A stretch of 64,000 bases of DNA from Bacteroidia bacterium Ga0077558 (GTDB lineage: Bacteria; Bacteroidota; Bacteroidia; Chitinophagales; Chitinophagaceae): NCBI GenBank assembly GCA_001464625.1, contig LNFJ01000004.1, positions 1 through 64,000 on the forward strand. Reading direction: 5' to 3'. The notes under the pieces are model-generated. The model saw nothing but the letters and a program-made list of their open reading frames with translations, did no database searches and had not been told where the DNA came from. The position numbers and the translations under genes are program-made. This document shows positions 42,513 to 52,552 of this stretch, piece by piece (position 1 is the first letter of the stretch; each line of letters starts with the position of its first letter).

Positions 42513-44123
42513 TTAATAATTTGGATTCTGTGTGTAATTGGCATTCTGTTGTGTTTCTGAAAGAGGTATTGGCCAAATAAACCTGAAATCAGCGTAGGGT
42601 ATAGCCGGAACTATAGTTGTATAAGTAGTTCCACCCGCACCACAGGAATACATAGCAGTTGTTGCAACCCCTGTTCCAATTTTTGCTGGTATGCCTGCTG
42701 TACCAAAAGTAGCATCTGTTGCTAAGCGATGAATATCACCCCACCGTTTTCCTTCCGACAGAAACTCTATTCGCCTTTCAACAAGAATTGCACTAATCAA
42801 GTTATTCTTGGAAGGAAAATCCAGTAGTACATACTGCTGCGTAGCCGGATTTGCTAAGGACCTGTTTCTAACAGCATTTAGTAAATCTAATGCTCTGGTA
42901 CTTATACCCGCATCGTTTCTTGCTTCAGCTTCTGACAGCATGAGCAATACTTCAGCGTAGCGTATTTGAGGAGCAGCATCTGTGCTGGTAGCAACATCCT
43001 TATACTTTGTTGTAAGGTAGTTGGTAGTTCCTGCTGAAGTATAGGCAACTAAAAGATTTCTGCGTTTATCATCACAACGCCACTGTGGTAAATTAAAAAT
43101 TATTGGACTGATACGAACTAAACCCCTTCCGCTATTTGCGGGAGTACCCAACATGTTGGCAAGAGCTGCATTTACACCTGCATTATCTGTTGATGCATTA
43201 CGGATAGAGAAGATACTTTCATCAGAATTCCAGGGAGAAATAAAAGCATCTCCCGGATTGGCCATTAATTTCCATCCACCAATTGGGCTTACATATGGAC
43301 CTGACCCAGCCGGAACTAATTTATTGCCTTCTGCAATTACACCAGCCCAATCTCCTTTGTGCAGTTTTACCCTCATTTTAATGGCAATAGCAGCCGCTTT
43401 TGATGTTCTAAATGTTTTTTCGCTCCCACCCGTAGGGTTTTGAATGGTTACAGGTAAATTAGTTTCTGCGTAGTCAAGGTCTTCCAGAATTTTTGTATAA
43501 TTTTCAGCTACTGTTTTCCTTGTTAATGCCTTAGCTGCTTCCACTTCTTCATCACTTGCAACTGCAAAATCTCTGTAAATAATTCCAAGTTTCGAACCAT
43601 TACCATCACTATAAGGCCGGGCATAATTAATTACCAGTTCATGGTGAGCCATTGCCCGTAAGAAACGGCACTCAGCTAAGTATTGATTACCCAATGCTGC
43701 ACTAATTACGTTTTTACCTACAGCATCACTTACTCCTTTAATCACCAGATTACATCTGTTAATTAACGCATATAATGTATTAAACATAAACTCCTGATTG
43801 GCAGAAGTAGAATTGTAAGTTGCCTCATATGTAATCTGATAAAACAGTGCCTGGTTCAGCATATCTTCTCCCCGCATATCTCCCTGTTGAACATTTGCCG
43901 CACCGAATGGATAGCCACGAACCTGTCCACCGGCATAAAATCCACTTTGGGCCGCATCATAAACTCCATTCATTGCAGATTCAATTCTCGCTGGTGAAGT
44001 AAAAGCAGTAACATCGGTAAATGAATTATACGGTGCTACTTCTAATGTTTTTTTGCAAGAAACAACAGTAAAGCATAAAATGCTTATTGCCAAAAAATTT
44101 CGTATGGTTACATTTTTTTTCAT
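42513..44123 (-). CDS. SusD/RagB-family outer-membrane lipoprotein (pair 1)
   Basis: 536 residues from ATG 44123 (MKKNVTIRNFLAISILCFTVVSCKK), with a lipobox VVSC; the track start is 10 codons earlier. SusD proteins cap SusC channels and bind oligosaccharides or other large nutrients at the cell surface. Family features: a helical TPR-like N-terminal half (ECRFLRAMAHHELVINYARPYSDG) and the late motif RYAEVLLMLSEAEAR, then RRIEFLSEGKRWGDIHRLA. Partner of the SusC at 44163. No glycoside hydrolase lies nearby, so the nutrient cannot be guessed. Confidence 0.93.
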   Translation of the reverse strand: MKKNVTIRNFLAISILCFTVVSCKKTLEVAPYNSFTDVTAFTSPARIESAMNGVYDAAQSGFYAGGQVRGYPFGAANVQQGDMRGEDMLNQALFYQITYEATYNSTSANQEFMFNTLYALINRCNLVIKGVSDAVGKNVISAALGNQYLAECRFLRAMAHHELVINYARPYSDGNGSKLGIIYRDFAVASDEEVEAAKALTRKTVAENYTKILEDLDYAETNLPVTIQNPTGGSEKTFRTSKAAAIAIKMRVKLHKGDWAGVIAEGNKLVPAGSGPYVSPIGGWKLMANPGDAFISPWNSDESIFSIRNASTDNAGVNAALANMLGTPANSGRGLVRISPIIFNLPQWRCDDKRRNLLVAYTSAGTTNYLTTKYKDVATSTDAAPQIRYAEVLLMLSEAEARNDAGISTRALDLLNAVRNRSLANPATQQYVLLDFPSKNNLISAILVERRIEFLSEGKRWGDIHRLATDATFGTAGIPAKIGTGVATTAMYSCGAGGTTYTTIVPAIPYADFRFIWPIPLSETQQNANYTQNPNY

Positions 44124-44162
44124 TCTTAAATATTTTAATTTTTCAATTCTCATTTAGTATGA

Positions 44163-47100
44163 TTAGAAACCTACATTTAACCCTACAGTAAATGTTCTCA
44201 ACTGAGGCACCGAGGCGTTGTCTATACCAAGTTCAGAGGTGTTCTCAGGGTCTATGCCGGAATACTTTGTCCACAATCCGAGATTCTGCCCCTGCACATA
44301 AAAGCGGATGGATTTAATATGTCCTTTTGAAATTCGCTCAAGCATTGGCTTATCAAAATTGTAGAACAGCATCAGGTTTTGGAATCGCAGAAAATCTCCA
44401 TTTTCCAGAAACCGTGAGTTCATTTGATTCTGTAGATTAATTACATTATCCCTGCCATAAAACAGTTTCGGAACATCCGTGTTTTTGTTATTAGGTGTCC
44501 ATCTGTCTAGGATTTCCTTGCCATTATTTACAAAACCCATGCTATTTAAAACTTCCTGCCTTGTAAGGTTGTACACTTTATTACCGCCTGAGAAACGTAA
44601 AAATATTTCTGCTCCAAATCCTTTGTACGTAAAAGAGTTTGTAAATCCACCAAACCATGTTGGAACAGGACTTCCTAAAACTTGCCTGTCAGCACCTATT
44701 AAAGAAGAGGCAGCTCCTAAGTTTGCGTCGTCTTTACCAATTACGAGATAATACCCCGCTGCTGAAGTAGTGACTGCATTATATTGAACTAATGAACCGT
44801 TAGCTTTAACCCACATGGCATTACCATTACCACTATTTACACCTGCATATTCATAGCCATAAAATCCGTTGATAGGCTGCCCCACACGAAGTATATTAAA
44901 GTTGCCGTTATTGGGCCCAGGAACAATTTGCTCAGTAACTCCATTCACTAATGACTTAACAACGTTCTTAGAAGTGGTAATATTCAAATTGGCATTCCAG
45001 TTAAAATCCTTCTTACGTATCACATCACCTGAAAGGCTAAACTCAAGCCCTTTATTTTCCATAGTACCAATATTTCTGAAAATAAAATTACCAGGAATAC
45101 CTAATGATGGTGGTGTTTGGGCCTGTAGTACGAGGTCATCATTCTTATTAACAAAATAATCAAATGCAAAGTTGAACCTGTTGTTTAAGAAACTGAAATC
45201 AGCTCCTACATCAATTTTCTTATTAGTTTCCCATTGCAAGGAAGGATTGCCCACCAAGTTAATAGCATTACCGGAAACTGCGCCATACGGAGCAGCGCCA
45301 TATGTACTTAGGAATGGAAACCCGGTTAATGGGTTACCAACCACCGCATAAGAGCCTCTGATTTTTAGTTCATTAATTATTTTATTTAACCCACTGTTCT
45401 TCCAGAATTTCTCTTCTGATATTCGCCATCCTATTGAGCCCCCAGGGAAATTACCATATTGTTTACCGGGAGCTAAACTTGAAAGGCCGTCTCTTCTTAT
45501 TGTGAATTGAGCGAAATACTTGTTCTCATAATCATAAGTAGCCCTTCCAAAAAATGACTGAAACCCTGCTTTTGCAAAATTGCCTGCTGATAATTGTACA
45601 GCGTAAGTATTACTGATTAGGTTATCTGATGCGAAAAAAACGTCGGAAAGGCCTGTGCCAGACGCTGTATAAGCCCTGTTAATATCCCTTTGCATCTCAA
45701 TACCACCTGTTAATCCCACAGTATGTTTTGAAGCAAATGTTTTGTTGTAATTAAAATAATTTTGCCAAACATATCTTGACCGTTGCAGGTGCTGCTGATT
45801 TAAAATGCCTCCAGAGCTTCTACCGTCTCCATGAATTGGATTAAGATATGTAAAGTCAGAACCTGTTTGGTAATCTATTGACACTTGTGAACGGACAGAT
45901 AATCCGCTAAAAGGATTTACCTCAAGAAACGCATTACTGATAATTCTGTACTTATCGCTATTTGCTTTGTTATTATCAAGAACGTACTTAATATTATTAT
46001 AGTTGTTCTCAATGGTTCTTGTATTTGCATCAGCACCTAAAGCATCACCAGATGGGGTCATGTTGTAGCCAGTCGGATGTGATGGGTTATAAACTCTCAC
46101 ATTAGGCAAAGCCCTTAATGCAGCACCCATTGCACCCGACAATGCGTTTCCGCCATTGTTTTGGTCATTATCTTCAGTACGGCTGATGGTTATGTTATTA
46201 CCGAATTTTACAAACTTATTTACTTTATGGTCAAAACTTGCCCGCATATTATACCGCTTGGCCGAGTTTGTAAATACAATCCCCTGCTGTTGCAAATAGT
46301 TTAATGAAAAATAGTATGTAGTCTTATCATTTCCGCCAGCCAAGGAAAGGGTGTGGCTTTGTGCAGTACCGTTATTTTTAAATACCTGCTCCAACCAGTC
46401 TGTATTAGTATTTTCTGAATTCATAAATGCAGCAGCAGGTTGTCCGGCATTTGTAAGTTTTTCATTGGATATCGTAACAAACTCCTGAGCATTTAATAGT
46501 TCCGGTTTGTTAAACGCCTGGCTAAATCCGAAATAAGCATCATATGTGACTGACATTTTTCCCGCCCTGCCTTTCTTAGTCGTAATCATCACGACACCGT
46601 TAGAAGCTCTTGAGCCAAAGATGGCAGTAGCAGCACCATCCTTTAGCACTTCTATAGATTCAATATCGGCCGGATTAATATCGCTGAGTGGATTGGTATT
46701 TGTATTAGCGGATAAACCACCAGATGGAACTGGAATACCATCTACAACAAATAATGGGTCTCGCCCTCCTGTAAGCGAATTCACACCTCTAATGCGAACA
46801 CGGGGGGCAGCATTTACTAAACCTGTTCCTTGTGTTACCTGCACTCCTGATGCCCGACCTGCCAACATTCTGTCAACACTTGTTGCAGGAGTAGTAGCAA
46901 TTGACTCACCTGAAATTTTCGTAATGGATGAAGTAACGGTTTTTTTCCTCTGGGTACCGTAGCCAACAACTACTACCTCCTGCAGGTTTTTTTCGATAGT
47001 ATTTAATACAACAGCAAAGAAGGTTTTGTTGCTAATAGTAACTTCTTCATCAGTGTATCCGGTGAAGCTAAAAACTAAAGCTTTTGCAATTCCTGAAGTG

Positions 47101-47288
47101 CTTAAGGAAAATGTGCCATCAGCCTTAGTGGTTGTACCTTCATTTGTTCCTTTAACAACTACAGATACTCCCGCCATATTCTGGCCTTTTGCATCTGTTA
47201 CTTTTCCTGAAATAGTTCGTTGTTCTTGTGCCGAAAGTTGATTTAAGAAACCAACACATAGCAGCAGTAGTAAAATTAGTTTTCTCAT
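44163..47288 (-). CDS. SusC/RagA-family TonB-linked outer-membrane protein (pair 1)
   Basis: 1041 residues with a signal peptide (MRKLILLLLLCVGFLNQLSAQ). The N-terminal carboxypeptidase-regulatory-like domain (ISGKVTDAKGQNMAGVSVVVKGTNEGTTT) is followed by the plug (YGTQRKKTVTSSITKISGESI, VRIRGVNSLTGGRDPLFVVDG, ASNGVVMITTKKG) and a 22-strand-type barrel ending in an aromatic C-terminus (TVGLNVGF). TonB-dependent import. No extra N-terminal anti-sigma-signalling domain is present. Its leader carries structures shared with the second susC. Confidence 0.94.
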   Translation of the reverse strand: MRKLILLLLLCVGFLNQLSAQEQRTISGKVTDAKGQNMAGVSVVVKGTNEGTTTKADGTFSLSTSGIAKALVFSFTGYTDEEVTISNKTFFAVVLNTIEKNLQEVVVVGYGTQRKKTVTSSITKISGESIATTPATSVDRMLAGRASGVQVTQGTGLVNAAPRVRIRGVNSLTGGRDPLFVVDGIPVPSGGLSANTNTNPLSDINPADIESIEVLKDGAATAIFGSRASNGVVMITTKKGRAGKMSVTYDAYFGFSQAFNKPELLNAQEFVTISNEKLTNAGQPAAAFMNSENTNTDWLEQVFKNNGTAQSHTLSLAGGNDKTTYYFSLNYLQQQGIVFTNSAKRYNMRASFDHKVNKFVKFGNNITISRTEDNDQNNGGNALSGAMGAALRALPNVRVYNPSHPTGYNMTPSGDALGADANTRTIENNYNNIKYVLDNNKANSDKYRIISNAFLEVNPFSGLSVRSQVSIDYQTGSDFTYLNPIHGDGRSSGGILNQQHLQRSRYVWQNYFNYNKTFASKHTVGLTGGIEMQRDINRAYTASGTGLSDVFFASDNLISNTYAVQLSAGNFAKAGFQSFFGRATYDYENKYFAQFTIRRDGLSSLAPGKQYGNFPGGSIGWRISEEKFWKNSGLNKIINELKIRGSYAVVGNPLTGFPFLSTYGAAPYGAVSGNAINLVGNPSLQWETNKKIDVGADFSFLNNRFNFAFDYFVNKNDDLVLQAQTPPSLGIPGNFIFRNIGTMENKGLEFSLSGDVIRKKDFNWNANLNITTSKNVVKSLVNGVTEQIVPGPNNGNFNILRVGQPINGFYGYEYAGVNSGNGNAMWVKANGSLVQYNAVTTSAAGYYLVIGKDDANLGAASSLIGADRQVLGSPVPTWFGGFTNSFTYKGFGAEIFLRFSGGNKVYNLTRQEVLNSMGFVNNGKEILDRWTPNNKNTDVPKLFYGRDNVINLQNQMNSRFLENGDFLRFQNLMLFYNFDKPMLERISKGHIKSIRFYVQGQNLGLWTKYSGIDPENTSELGIDNASVPQLRTFTVGLNVGF

Positions 47289-47317
47289 TGCATTATGTTT
47301 TTGTTAACAGAGCAATG
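47286..47317 (-). promoter_or_regulatory. susC leader with start-codon inverted repeat, copy 1
   Basis: On the minus strand CATTGC, 20 nt, GCAATG, where the final ATG is the SusC start codon. The 32-nt leader (CATTGCTCTGTTAA...) is nearly identical to copy 2. Confidence 0.65.
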
Positions 47318-47336
47318 AAAATATTGATATGCTGCA

Positions 47337-47363
47337 CTCTTGTTAGCACTATTCAACAAAGAG
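47337..47363 (-). promoter_or_regulatory. conserved bulged stem-loop upstream of susC, copy 1
   Basis: Minus strand: CTCTT, bulged T, GTT, loop GAATAGTGCT, AAC, AAGAG. It has an 8-bp stem with one bulge. Copy 2 at 52389 keeps the bulge position and GAATAG loop start, with a different stem sequence. Confidence 0.6.
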
Positions 47364-47799
47364 CAGTAATGTTAATACCGATAGTAATAAATGCAAGAAA
47401 AATGGCATTAGGGATTACATTTTAGTGGTTAGTAATCCTTTTTTGCCCATTGTTATAATGTGTAGATACCGACAAGGTAATTTCTTGTCTTAGAAAAAGT
47501 ATAGTTAAAAAGAGCAGGTAGTAGAAACCACCTGCGTTGCGACGTGTCTCTTTCTTAAACTAAACGTCACATGAGAAAATCTTACCTTATTGATATTACC
47601 ACACCACCCAAACTATCTATTATTGGTTCTTCAATCTCTTTGAGTTGTAAAAATAGTTCTGTGCTGCATCATGTTTTGCTCTATTCAACCAGTGAATAAA
47701 AAAGTTAGTCATAAGATTTACTGCAAAAGAAAATTGGCATCAATACAGCGTTATGTGATGTCTATCATCTTATAGGTGAATTAGTATAAACGGTAACAA
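47364..47799. other. gene-free stretch between the two SusC/SusD operons
   Basis: About 440 bases without a plausible gene. It probably holds the upstream promoter region of operon 1. Apart from the neighbouring stem-loop and terminator no structure was recognised. Confidence 0.5.
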
Positions 47800-47827
47800 A
47801 AAAGTGGTTCGCAATTGAACCACTTTT
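47800..47827 (-). terminator. terminator after the second SusC/SusD operon
   Basis: AAAAGTGGTTC, loop GCAATT, GAACCACTTTT: an 11-bp perfect stem 20 bp after the SusD stop at 47848. A T-run follows on the minus strand. Confidence 0.85.
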
Positions 47828-47847
47828 CATTAGTAAATTATCTTTTG

Positions 47848-49293
47848 TTAATACCCGGTATTTTGTGTTACCGCTGTATTCGCCAGTATTTCTTTTGCTG
47901 GTATTGGCCATACCCATTTATTGCTGGAGTTACTAAGTGAAGTTGCCATTTGTGCATTGGGATTACCTAGTCCAGCAAATGGTCTTGATACGCTTCGTGT
48001 AGTTCTTTTTAAATCAAACCACCGATGCCCTTCCAGACAAAGTTCTCTTCTTCGTTCGTTTGCAATTTCATCTTTTAATGCATTGCCACTGTAGCTAGTG
48101 TTTGTCCATCCTTGTATTCTTGCAGTTTTCAAAGCATTTAGGTCTGTACTGCCTGCAGCATCCTGGCCACTGGTATTTGCATATGCTTCGGCTCTTATTA
48201 AATACATTTCTGCTACCCGGAATACTTTAAAGTTGGTCAAATTATCGGCAGCAGCGCCTTTACCTTTAAACTTCTGAAATGCATAATTATTAATACCGGC
48301 AGTGCTGTTTCTGATAAAGAAATATGTATTAAAGCGAACATCGTTCACCCTGTCGTACAAGTTGAGTAGCGATACATGAACACCGAATGTATTTCGGTTT
48401 GCCCTGAAGGACATTATATCACCACTAGGGAATGGACTGCCAGGGTCACCAGGGTTATTTTGCACACCCCAAATAACTTCATTTGTATTTGCATCATTCC
48501 AAATGCCGGAGAATGTGGCTGCTGATGCAAGAGAAAACTGATTAATACATGCTGTTGAGTGTGTTATGGCAACAGGGTAATCTTTTGCATATAGGGCAAC
48601 TCTTGCAAATGCGGCTCTTGCACCCCACACATCAATAAAGCCTCTATTAGTACCGGTGTTTACAGGTACATCTACATCTGAAAGCAAGGCAACAGCTCTT
48701 GTAAGGTCAGCGTATATGGCATCATATACTTCCTTTACTGAATTTCTGGGGGGAAAAGTTATTTCATTGTCTGTTTTAATTGGTATGCCGGCGTCAGTTG
48801 AATTTCTGTCCAGGTTGTTTGCAAAACACTTTACTAAATCAAAATGTGCGATGGCTCTTGCTGCAAGTGCCTGACCAAGAATTCTGTTATACTTCTTGGA
48901 ATTTTCACTGGCGAATTTATCAATTCCGTTAATAATTACATTGGCCTGCCTGATGGTAAAATATGGTTGTACCCAAACATTCTCCATATATGTTTCATTG
49001 GCCAAATATTCCCAATTGCCTAATTTTTGAAAATTTACCAGTGATTCGATAGTTTCATATGCATTATCGGTAGGGGCCTCTGCTGTACAACTGATAAATC
49101 CATTATAATAATTTGGCGATGCAAAACTGCCGTACACACCATTTAACTGGCCTGCATAATCATCTAATTTATTAAATGCATTTGTAGTTGTTGATGAGTA
49201 AGGCGGTGTTAAATCAAGTTCTCTGTCACACGAAGTAAATATTAAACTAACTACCGCTATAGATAAATATTTTTTTATTGTTGCTCGTTTCAT
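47848..49293 (-). CDS. SusD/RagB-family outer-membrane lipoprotein (pair 2)
   Basis: 481 residues, lipobox IFTSC after a short signal (MKRATIKKYLSIAVVSLIFTSC). SusD hallmarks: a helical N-terminal half (NRILGQALAARAIAHFDLVKCFA near 140) and the C-terminal FKVFRVAEMYLIRAEAYA and ERRRELCLEGHRWFDLKR. It is a surface ligand-binding partner of the SusC at 49314, 20 bp upstream. Its ligand is unknown and no CAZyme gene accompanies it. Confidence 0.93.
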   Translation of the reverse strand: MKRATIKKYLSIAVVSLIFTSCDRELDLTPPYSSTTTNAFNKLDDYAGQLNGVYGSFASPNYYNGFISCTAEAPTDNAYETIESLVNFQKLGNWEYLANETYMENVWVQPYFTIRQANVIINGIDKFASENSKKYNRILGQALAARAIAHFDLVKCFANNLDRNSTDAGIPIKTDNEITFPPRNSVKEVYDAIYADLTRAVALLSDVDVPVNTGTNRGFIDVWGARAAFARVALYAKDYPVAITHSTACINQFSLASAATFSGIWNDANTNEVIWGVQNNPGDPGSPFPSGDIMSFRANRNTFGVHVSLLNLYDRVNDVRFNTYFFIRNSTAGINNYAFQKFKGKGAAADNLTNFKVFRVAEMYLIRAEAYANTSGQDAAGSTDLNALKTARIQGWTNTSYSGNALKDEIANERRRELCLEGHRWFDLKRTTRSVSRPFAGLGNPNAQMATSLSNSSNKWVWPIPAKEILANTAVTQNTGY

Positions 49294-49313
49294 ATACTGA
49301 ATATTTTAATGAA

Positions 49314-52300
49314 TTAAAAAGTAACTCTGATGCCAGTTTGCCATGTTCTGAGAGCCGGGTATTGTGCTCCGGTGAGTAAGGCATTAGGAAACTCAGGGTC
49401 ACGGCCACGATATTTTGTTGCTACCCATAAATTTGTTCCATTAACATAAAATAAGATACCCCGCAGTTTTAATTTATCTGTTACTGCCTTTGGCAAAGTA
49501 TAACTAAGGCTTACATTTCTTAGTCGGAGAAATGAATTGTCTTCGAGGAACCTGGTTGTCTCATACCAGAACAGATTCTCACCGGGGTTGTTACCAACAG
49601 GCTTGGGGATAGAAGTAATATCACCGGGATTCTTCCATTCTTTCAAGAGGTCAGCATTAATGTTATCGTAATAATAATCGGGATTTTCAAGATTTGCCCT
49701 TTCGTTATTATACACCACCGAATTTAGCATATAAGTAAACTGAGCTGAAAGAGCCAATCCTTTATAATCAGCAGCCACTGCAAATCCACCAAAAATATTT
49801 GGGTCAGAGGTACCATGTGTTGTCCGGTCATCAAGACTAAATACTTCTGTAGTTGATTTGTCGAGCTTTCGATAAGTGGCATACCCGTTTGCAGGATTAA
49901 CACCTGTATATTCAACAAGAAAGAGAGTGTTTAACGGTAGCCCTTTTATTGCGGCAATAGAACCATTAATAGCAGTGTCTTTTAAATCAAGTTTTGTTAC
50001 TACGTTTTTATTGTAAGTAATATTTCCATTGAAACTTACCCGCCAATCATTGTTTTTTACAATATCATAATTCACACTAAACTCAATACCTGAATTTTTT
50101 ACTGCTCCAATATTAGTTGTAACAGCAGTAAACCCGGTTGACCCAGACAATTGCCTTGGGAAAAATAAATTATCAGTTACTTCATTATAATACTCAACTC
50201 CGCCGCTAACCTTGTTTTTGAACAAGCTAAATTCAAGACCTGTATTAAATTTTTTCCTTTCTTCCCACTGAAGATTTGGCAAGTCCAATGAAGTTTGTAT
50301 TGTACCTATACCTGAATTATATAGTCTTGGGCCTATATTTCCCTGTGAAGCATAGAATTCTATTCCTTCCTGGCTACCTACTGTGCCGTAGCTGATTTTA
50401 AATTTAAGATTTGATAACCAGGAACCTCTCACTCTATCCATGAAACTTTCATCGCTTATAATCCAACTTGCACCAACTCCACCAAATTCCGCATACCTCT
50501 TCTGTGAGCCAAATCTCGATGACCCATCCTGTCTGATATTTGCATTGACAAAATACCGGTTCTTATATCCATAGTTAGCTACCGCAAAATAAGATTGGAG
50601 TCGGGCTTCCTGGCCATTTGCCCTTGTTCTTGGAATAAGGTCAGCACTTACGGTAAAGCCTGCTTCGTTTTGAAAGCGGCTATCCAACAGGAAACCTGTG
50701 TAACCATTATTCTCCAGTTTTGTAGCTATGTATTCATAATAAACACCGGCATCAATTGTATGCTCCCCAAAACTATTGGTATAGTTGAAAGAACTTGTAC
50801 TTGTTGTGCGCCAGTTTTTAAAATTATCTCTTGCAAAAGAGCTGGTACGGTAGTTAGTGCTGGCCCCGCTGGTAGGTCTTGGATTAAACCCACCATTATA
50901 GGTTCTTCTATCTGTAAATGCAGTTGTTTCATCAGAATTATAATCAATTCCGTACACTGTTCTAAAGGACAATCCTTTTAGAAAAGGAAATTTATATTCT
51001 GCATTTCCTGATGCAACAATCCGCATTTGCCTGGTATTATTATTATTCCAAAAAAGTTGTGTAGTGCCGATTGGCTGAAACGTTTCTGTAATTCTGGGTC
51101 TCGTTAAAGTTGTACCACCTGCTACAAAATTACCTGCAGCATTGTAAAACCCAGGTACGAACTCCTGCTCATAGGGATTGGTCCACTGTAAAGCATTTAA
51201 TGGCGACGCAATACTTGCATTTATTTCAGACGTATTTGAAAAGTCCGAGTAAGATGCAGTACTGTTTAATCCAAAAGAAAAATTACCAGCTTCCTGTGAT
51301 AAATTAATTCTACCCGTCAAGCGGTCAAAACCTGTGTTTATAATTGTTCCTTCTTGTTTAAAATAATTGATTGAAGCAAAATAGCGGGTCTTATCTGAAC
51401 CCCCGGAAGCAGAGCCATTCATGCTGTATGTTTTCCCGGTTCTGGTTAAAAGTTTTTGCCAATCGGTATTTATTTTTCGCATTGAATCAATCTCTGCAGC
51501 ACTGTAGCCTGATAAAGACGAACCGCCCCGCTGTAGCTCATAATCAATTTTTTCATTGGTATTCATTAATCTGAAATCTCTGAACTCAGGAAACTTTGAC
51601 CACCCTGTATAAGCATCAAACTCCAGTTTTGGTTTCCCTGCAATACCCCGTCTGGTTGTAACAACAATAACGCCATTACCACCACGGGAACCGTAAAGAG
51701 AAGAGGCAACCGCATCTTTTAACACAGCAACATTTTCTATGTCATTCGGATTTAATAAGGCAAAATCACCCGCTGCAATTTGAATTCCATCAACAATATA
51801 AATCGGTTCTGTAGAGCCTTGTATCGAACCACGACCACGGATGATAGCCGTACCACTGCTACCAGGTTGCCCTGAAGATGCTCTTAATAACAAACCAGGT
51901 GTTTGACCTTGTAATACCTGGTCAAACGATGCAATAGGAGTGGTTCTGATATTATCCCCTTTAACAATGCCTGCTGAGCCGGCAAAATTTCGCTTGGATT
52001 GCGACTTATAGCCTGTAACAACAACTTCTGACAGTGCCTGATTTTGCCCCCGCACTAATTTTATTTCAAGTTGCATACCTTCTCCAACCAGCACTTCCTG
52101 GTCTGTATATCCAACTGATGTTAATACAATTGATTTGGCTGATGAAGGAAGTTGAACAGAAAAACTACCGTCTGGGTTTGTTACTCCAATCCCTCTGCCC
52201 CCATACATAATTGTAACAGCACCTAAAGCTGCCCCATCTTTGGAATCACGAACATTTCCGCTGACGGTTTTTTGTTTTTGCTGAGCTTCTGCTTGTGAAA

Positions 52301-52343
52301 AGCAGATTGCTGAGATAATAAATAGTAAGATTAGTTTTTTCAT
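49314..52343 (-). CDS. SusC/RagA-family TonB-linked outer-membrane protein (pair 2)
   Basis: 1009 residues. Signal peptide (MKKLILLFIISAICFSQAEAQ), regulatory-like domain (VSGNVRDSKDGAALGAVTIMYGGRGIGVT), plug with GKSQ-type start (GYKSQSKRNFAGSAGIVKG), IRGRGSIQGSTEPIYIVDG and GGNGVIVVTTRRG, then a beta-barrel ending in TGIRVTF. TonB-dependent nutrient import. It shares the leader and stem-loop with pair 1, so both pairs are probably controlled by the same factor. The LytTR-type system lies upstream. Confidence 0.94.
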   Translation of the reverse strand: MKKLILLFIISAICFSQAEAQQKQKTVSGNVRDSKDGAALGAVTIMYGGRGIGVTNPDGSFSVQLPSSAKSIVLTSVGYTDQEVLVGEGMQLEIKLVRGQNQALSEVVVTGYKSQSKRNFAGSAGIVKGDNIRTTPIASFDQVLQGQTPGLLLRASSGQPGSSGTAIIRGRGSIQGSTEPIYIVDGIQIAAGDFALLNPNDIENVAVLKDAVASSLYGSRGGNGVIVVTTRRGIAGKPKLEFDAYTGWSKFPEFRDFRLMNTNEKIDYELQRGGSSLSGYSAAEIDSMRKINTDWQKLLTRTGKTYSMNGSASGGSDKTRYFASINYFKQEGTIINTGFDRLTGRINLSQEAGNFSFGLNSTASYSDFSNTSEINASIASPLNALQWTNPYEQEFVPGFYNAAGNFVAGGTTLTRPRITETFQPIGTTQLFWNNNNTRQMRIVASGNAEYKFPFLKGLSFRTVYGIDYNSDETTAFTDRRTYNGGFNPRPTSGASTNYRTSSFARDNFKNWRTTSTSSFNYTNSFGEHTIDAGVYYEYIATKLENNGYTGFLLDSRFQNEAGFTVSADLIPRTRANGQEARLQSYFAVANYGYKNRYFVNANIRQDGSSRFGSQKRYAEFGGVGASWIISDESFMDRVRGSWLSNLKFKISYGTVGSQEGIEFYASQGNIGPRLYNSGIGTIQTSLDLPNLQWEERKKFNTGLEFSLFKNKVSGGVEYYNEVTDNLFFPRQLSGSTGFTAVTTNIGAVKNSGIEFSVNYDIVKNNDWRVSFNGNITYNKNVVTKLDLKDTAINGSIAAIKGLPLNTLFLVEYTGVNPANGYATYRKLDKSTTEVFSLDDRTTHGTSDPNIFGGFAVAADYKGLALSAQFTYMLNSVVYNNERANLENPDYYYDNINADLLKEWKNPGDITSIPKPVGNNPGENLFWYETTRFLEDNSFLRLRNVSLSYTLPKAVTDKLKLRGILFYVNGTNLWVATKYRGRDPEFPNALLTGAQYPALRTWQTGIRVTF

Positions 52344-52372
52344 TGCCTTAGTTTTTGATTAACAGAGCAATG
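52341..52372 (-). promoter_or_regulatory. susC leader with start-codon inverted repeat, copy 2
   Basis: Minus strand CATTGC, 20 nt, GCAATG, identical arms and spacing to copy 1; the final ATG is the SusC start. Confidence 0.65.
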
Positions 52373-52388
52373 AAAATACCGTGATGCT

Positions 52389-52419
52389 GCGTTAGTAAAA
52401 GTGCTATTCTACTAAACGC
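52389..52419 (-). promoter_or_regulatory. conserved bulged stem-loop upstream of susC, copy 2
   Basis: Minus strand: GCGTT, bulged T, AGTA, loop GAATAGCACTTT, TACT, AACGC. It has a 9-bp stem with a single bulge in the same place as copy 1, and the same GAATAG loop start. Confidence 0.6.
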
Positions 52420-52552
52420 ACTAAACTACTACCTAAAAAAAATATGTGGCTGAAGTAAGGTTTTAATTCGTTAATTATTGGAGTTGGACCTACGATAAAT
52501 GCATTATCATAGGTAAACAAGCAATTATACTGGCCAAGATTAGTTCTAAAGT

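Noticed and set aside
46546-46962. 138-aa ORF on the plus strand
   Set aside because: Antisense shadow of the SusC plug region, no start context, low-complexity translation.
47521-47560. GCGTTGCGACGTG resembling the 21-bp repeat
   Set aside because: Only a short, differently ordered match; no 21-bp core and no shared tail.
50595-50981. 128-aa plus-strand ORF
   Set aside because: Antisense to susC pair 2, with no family features.
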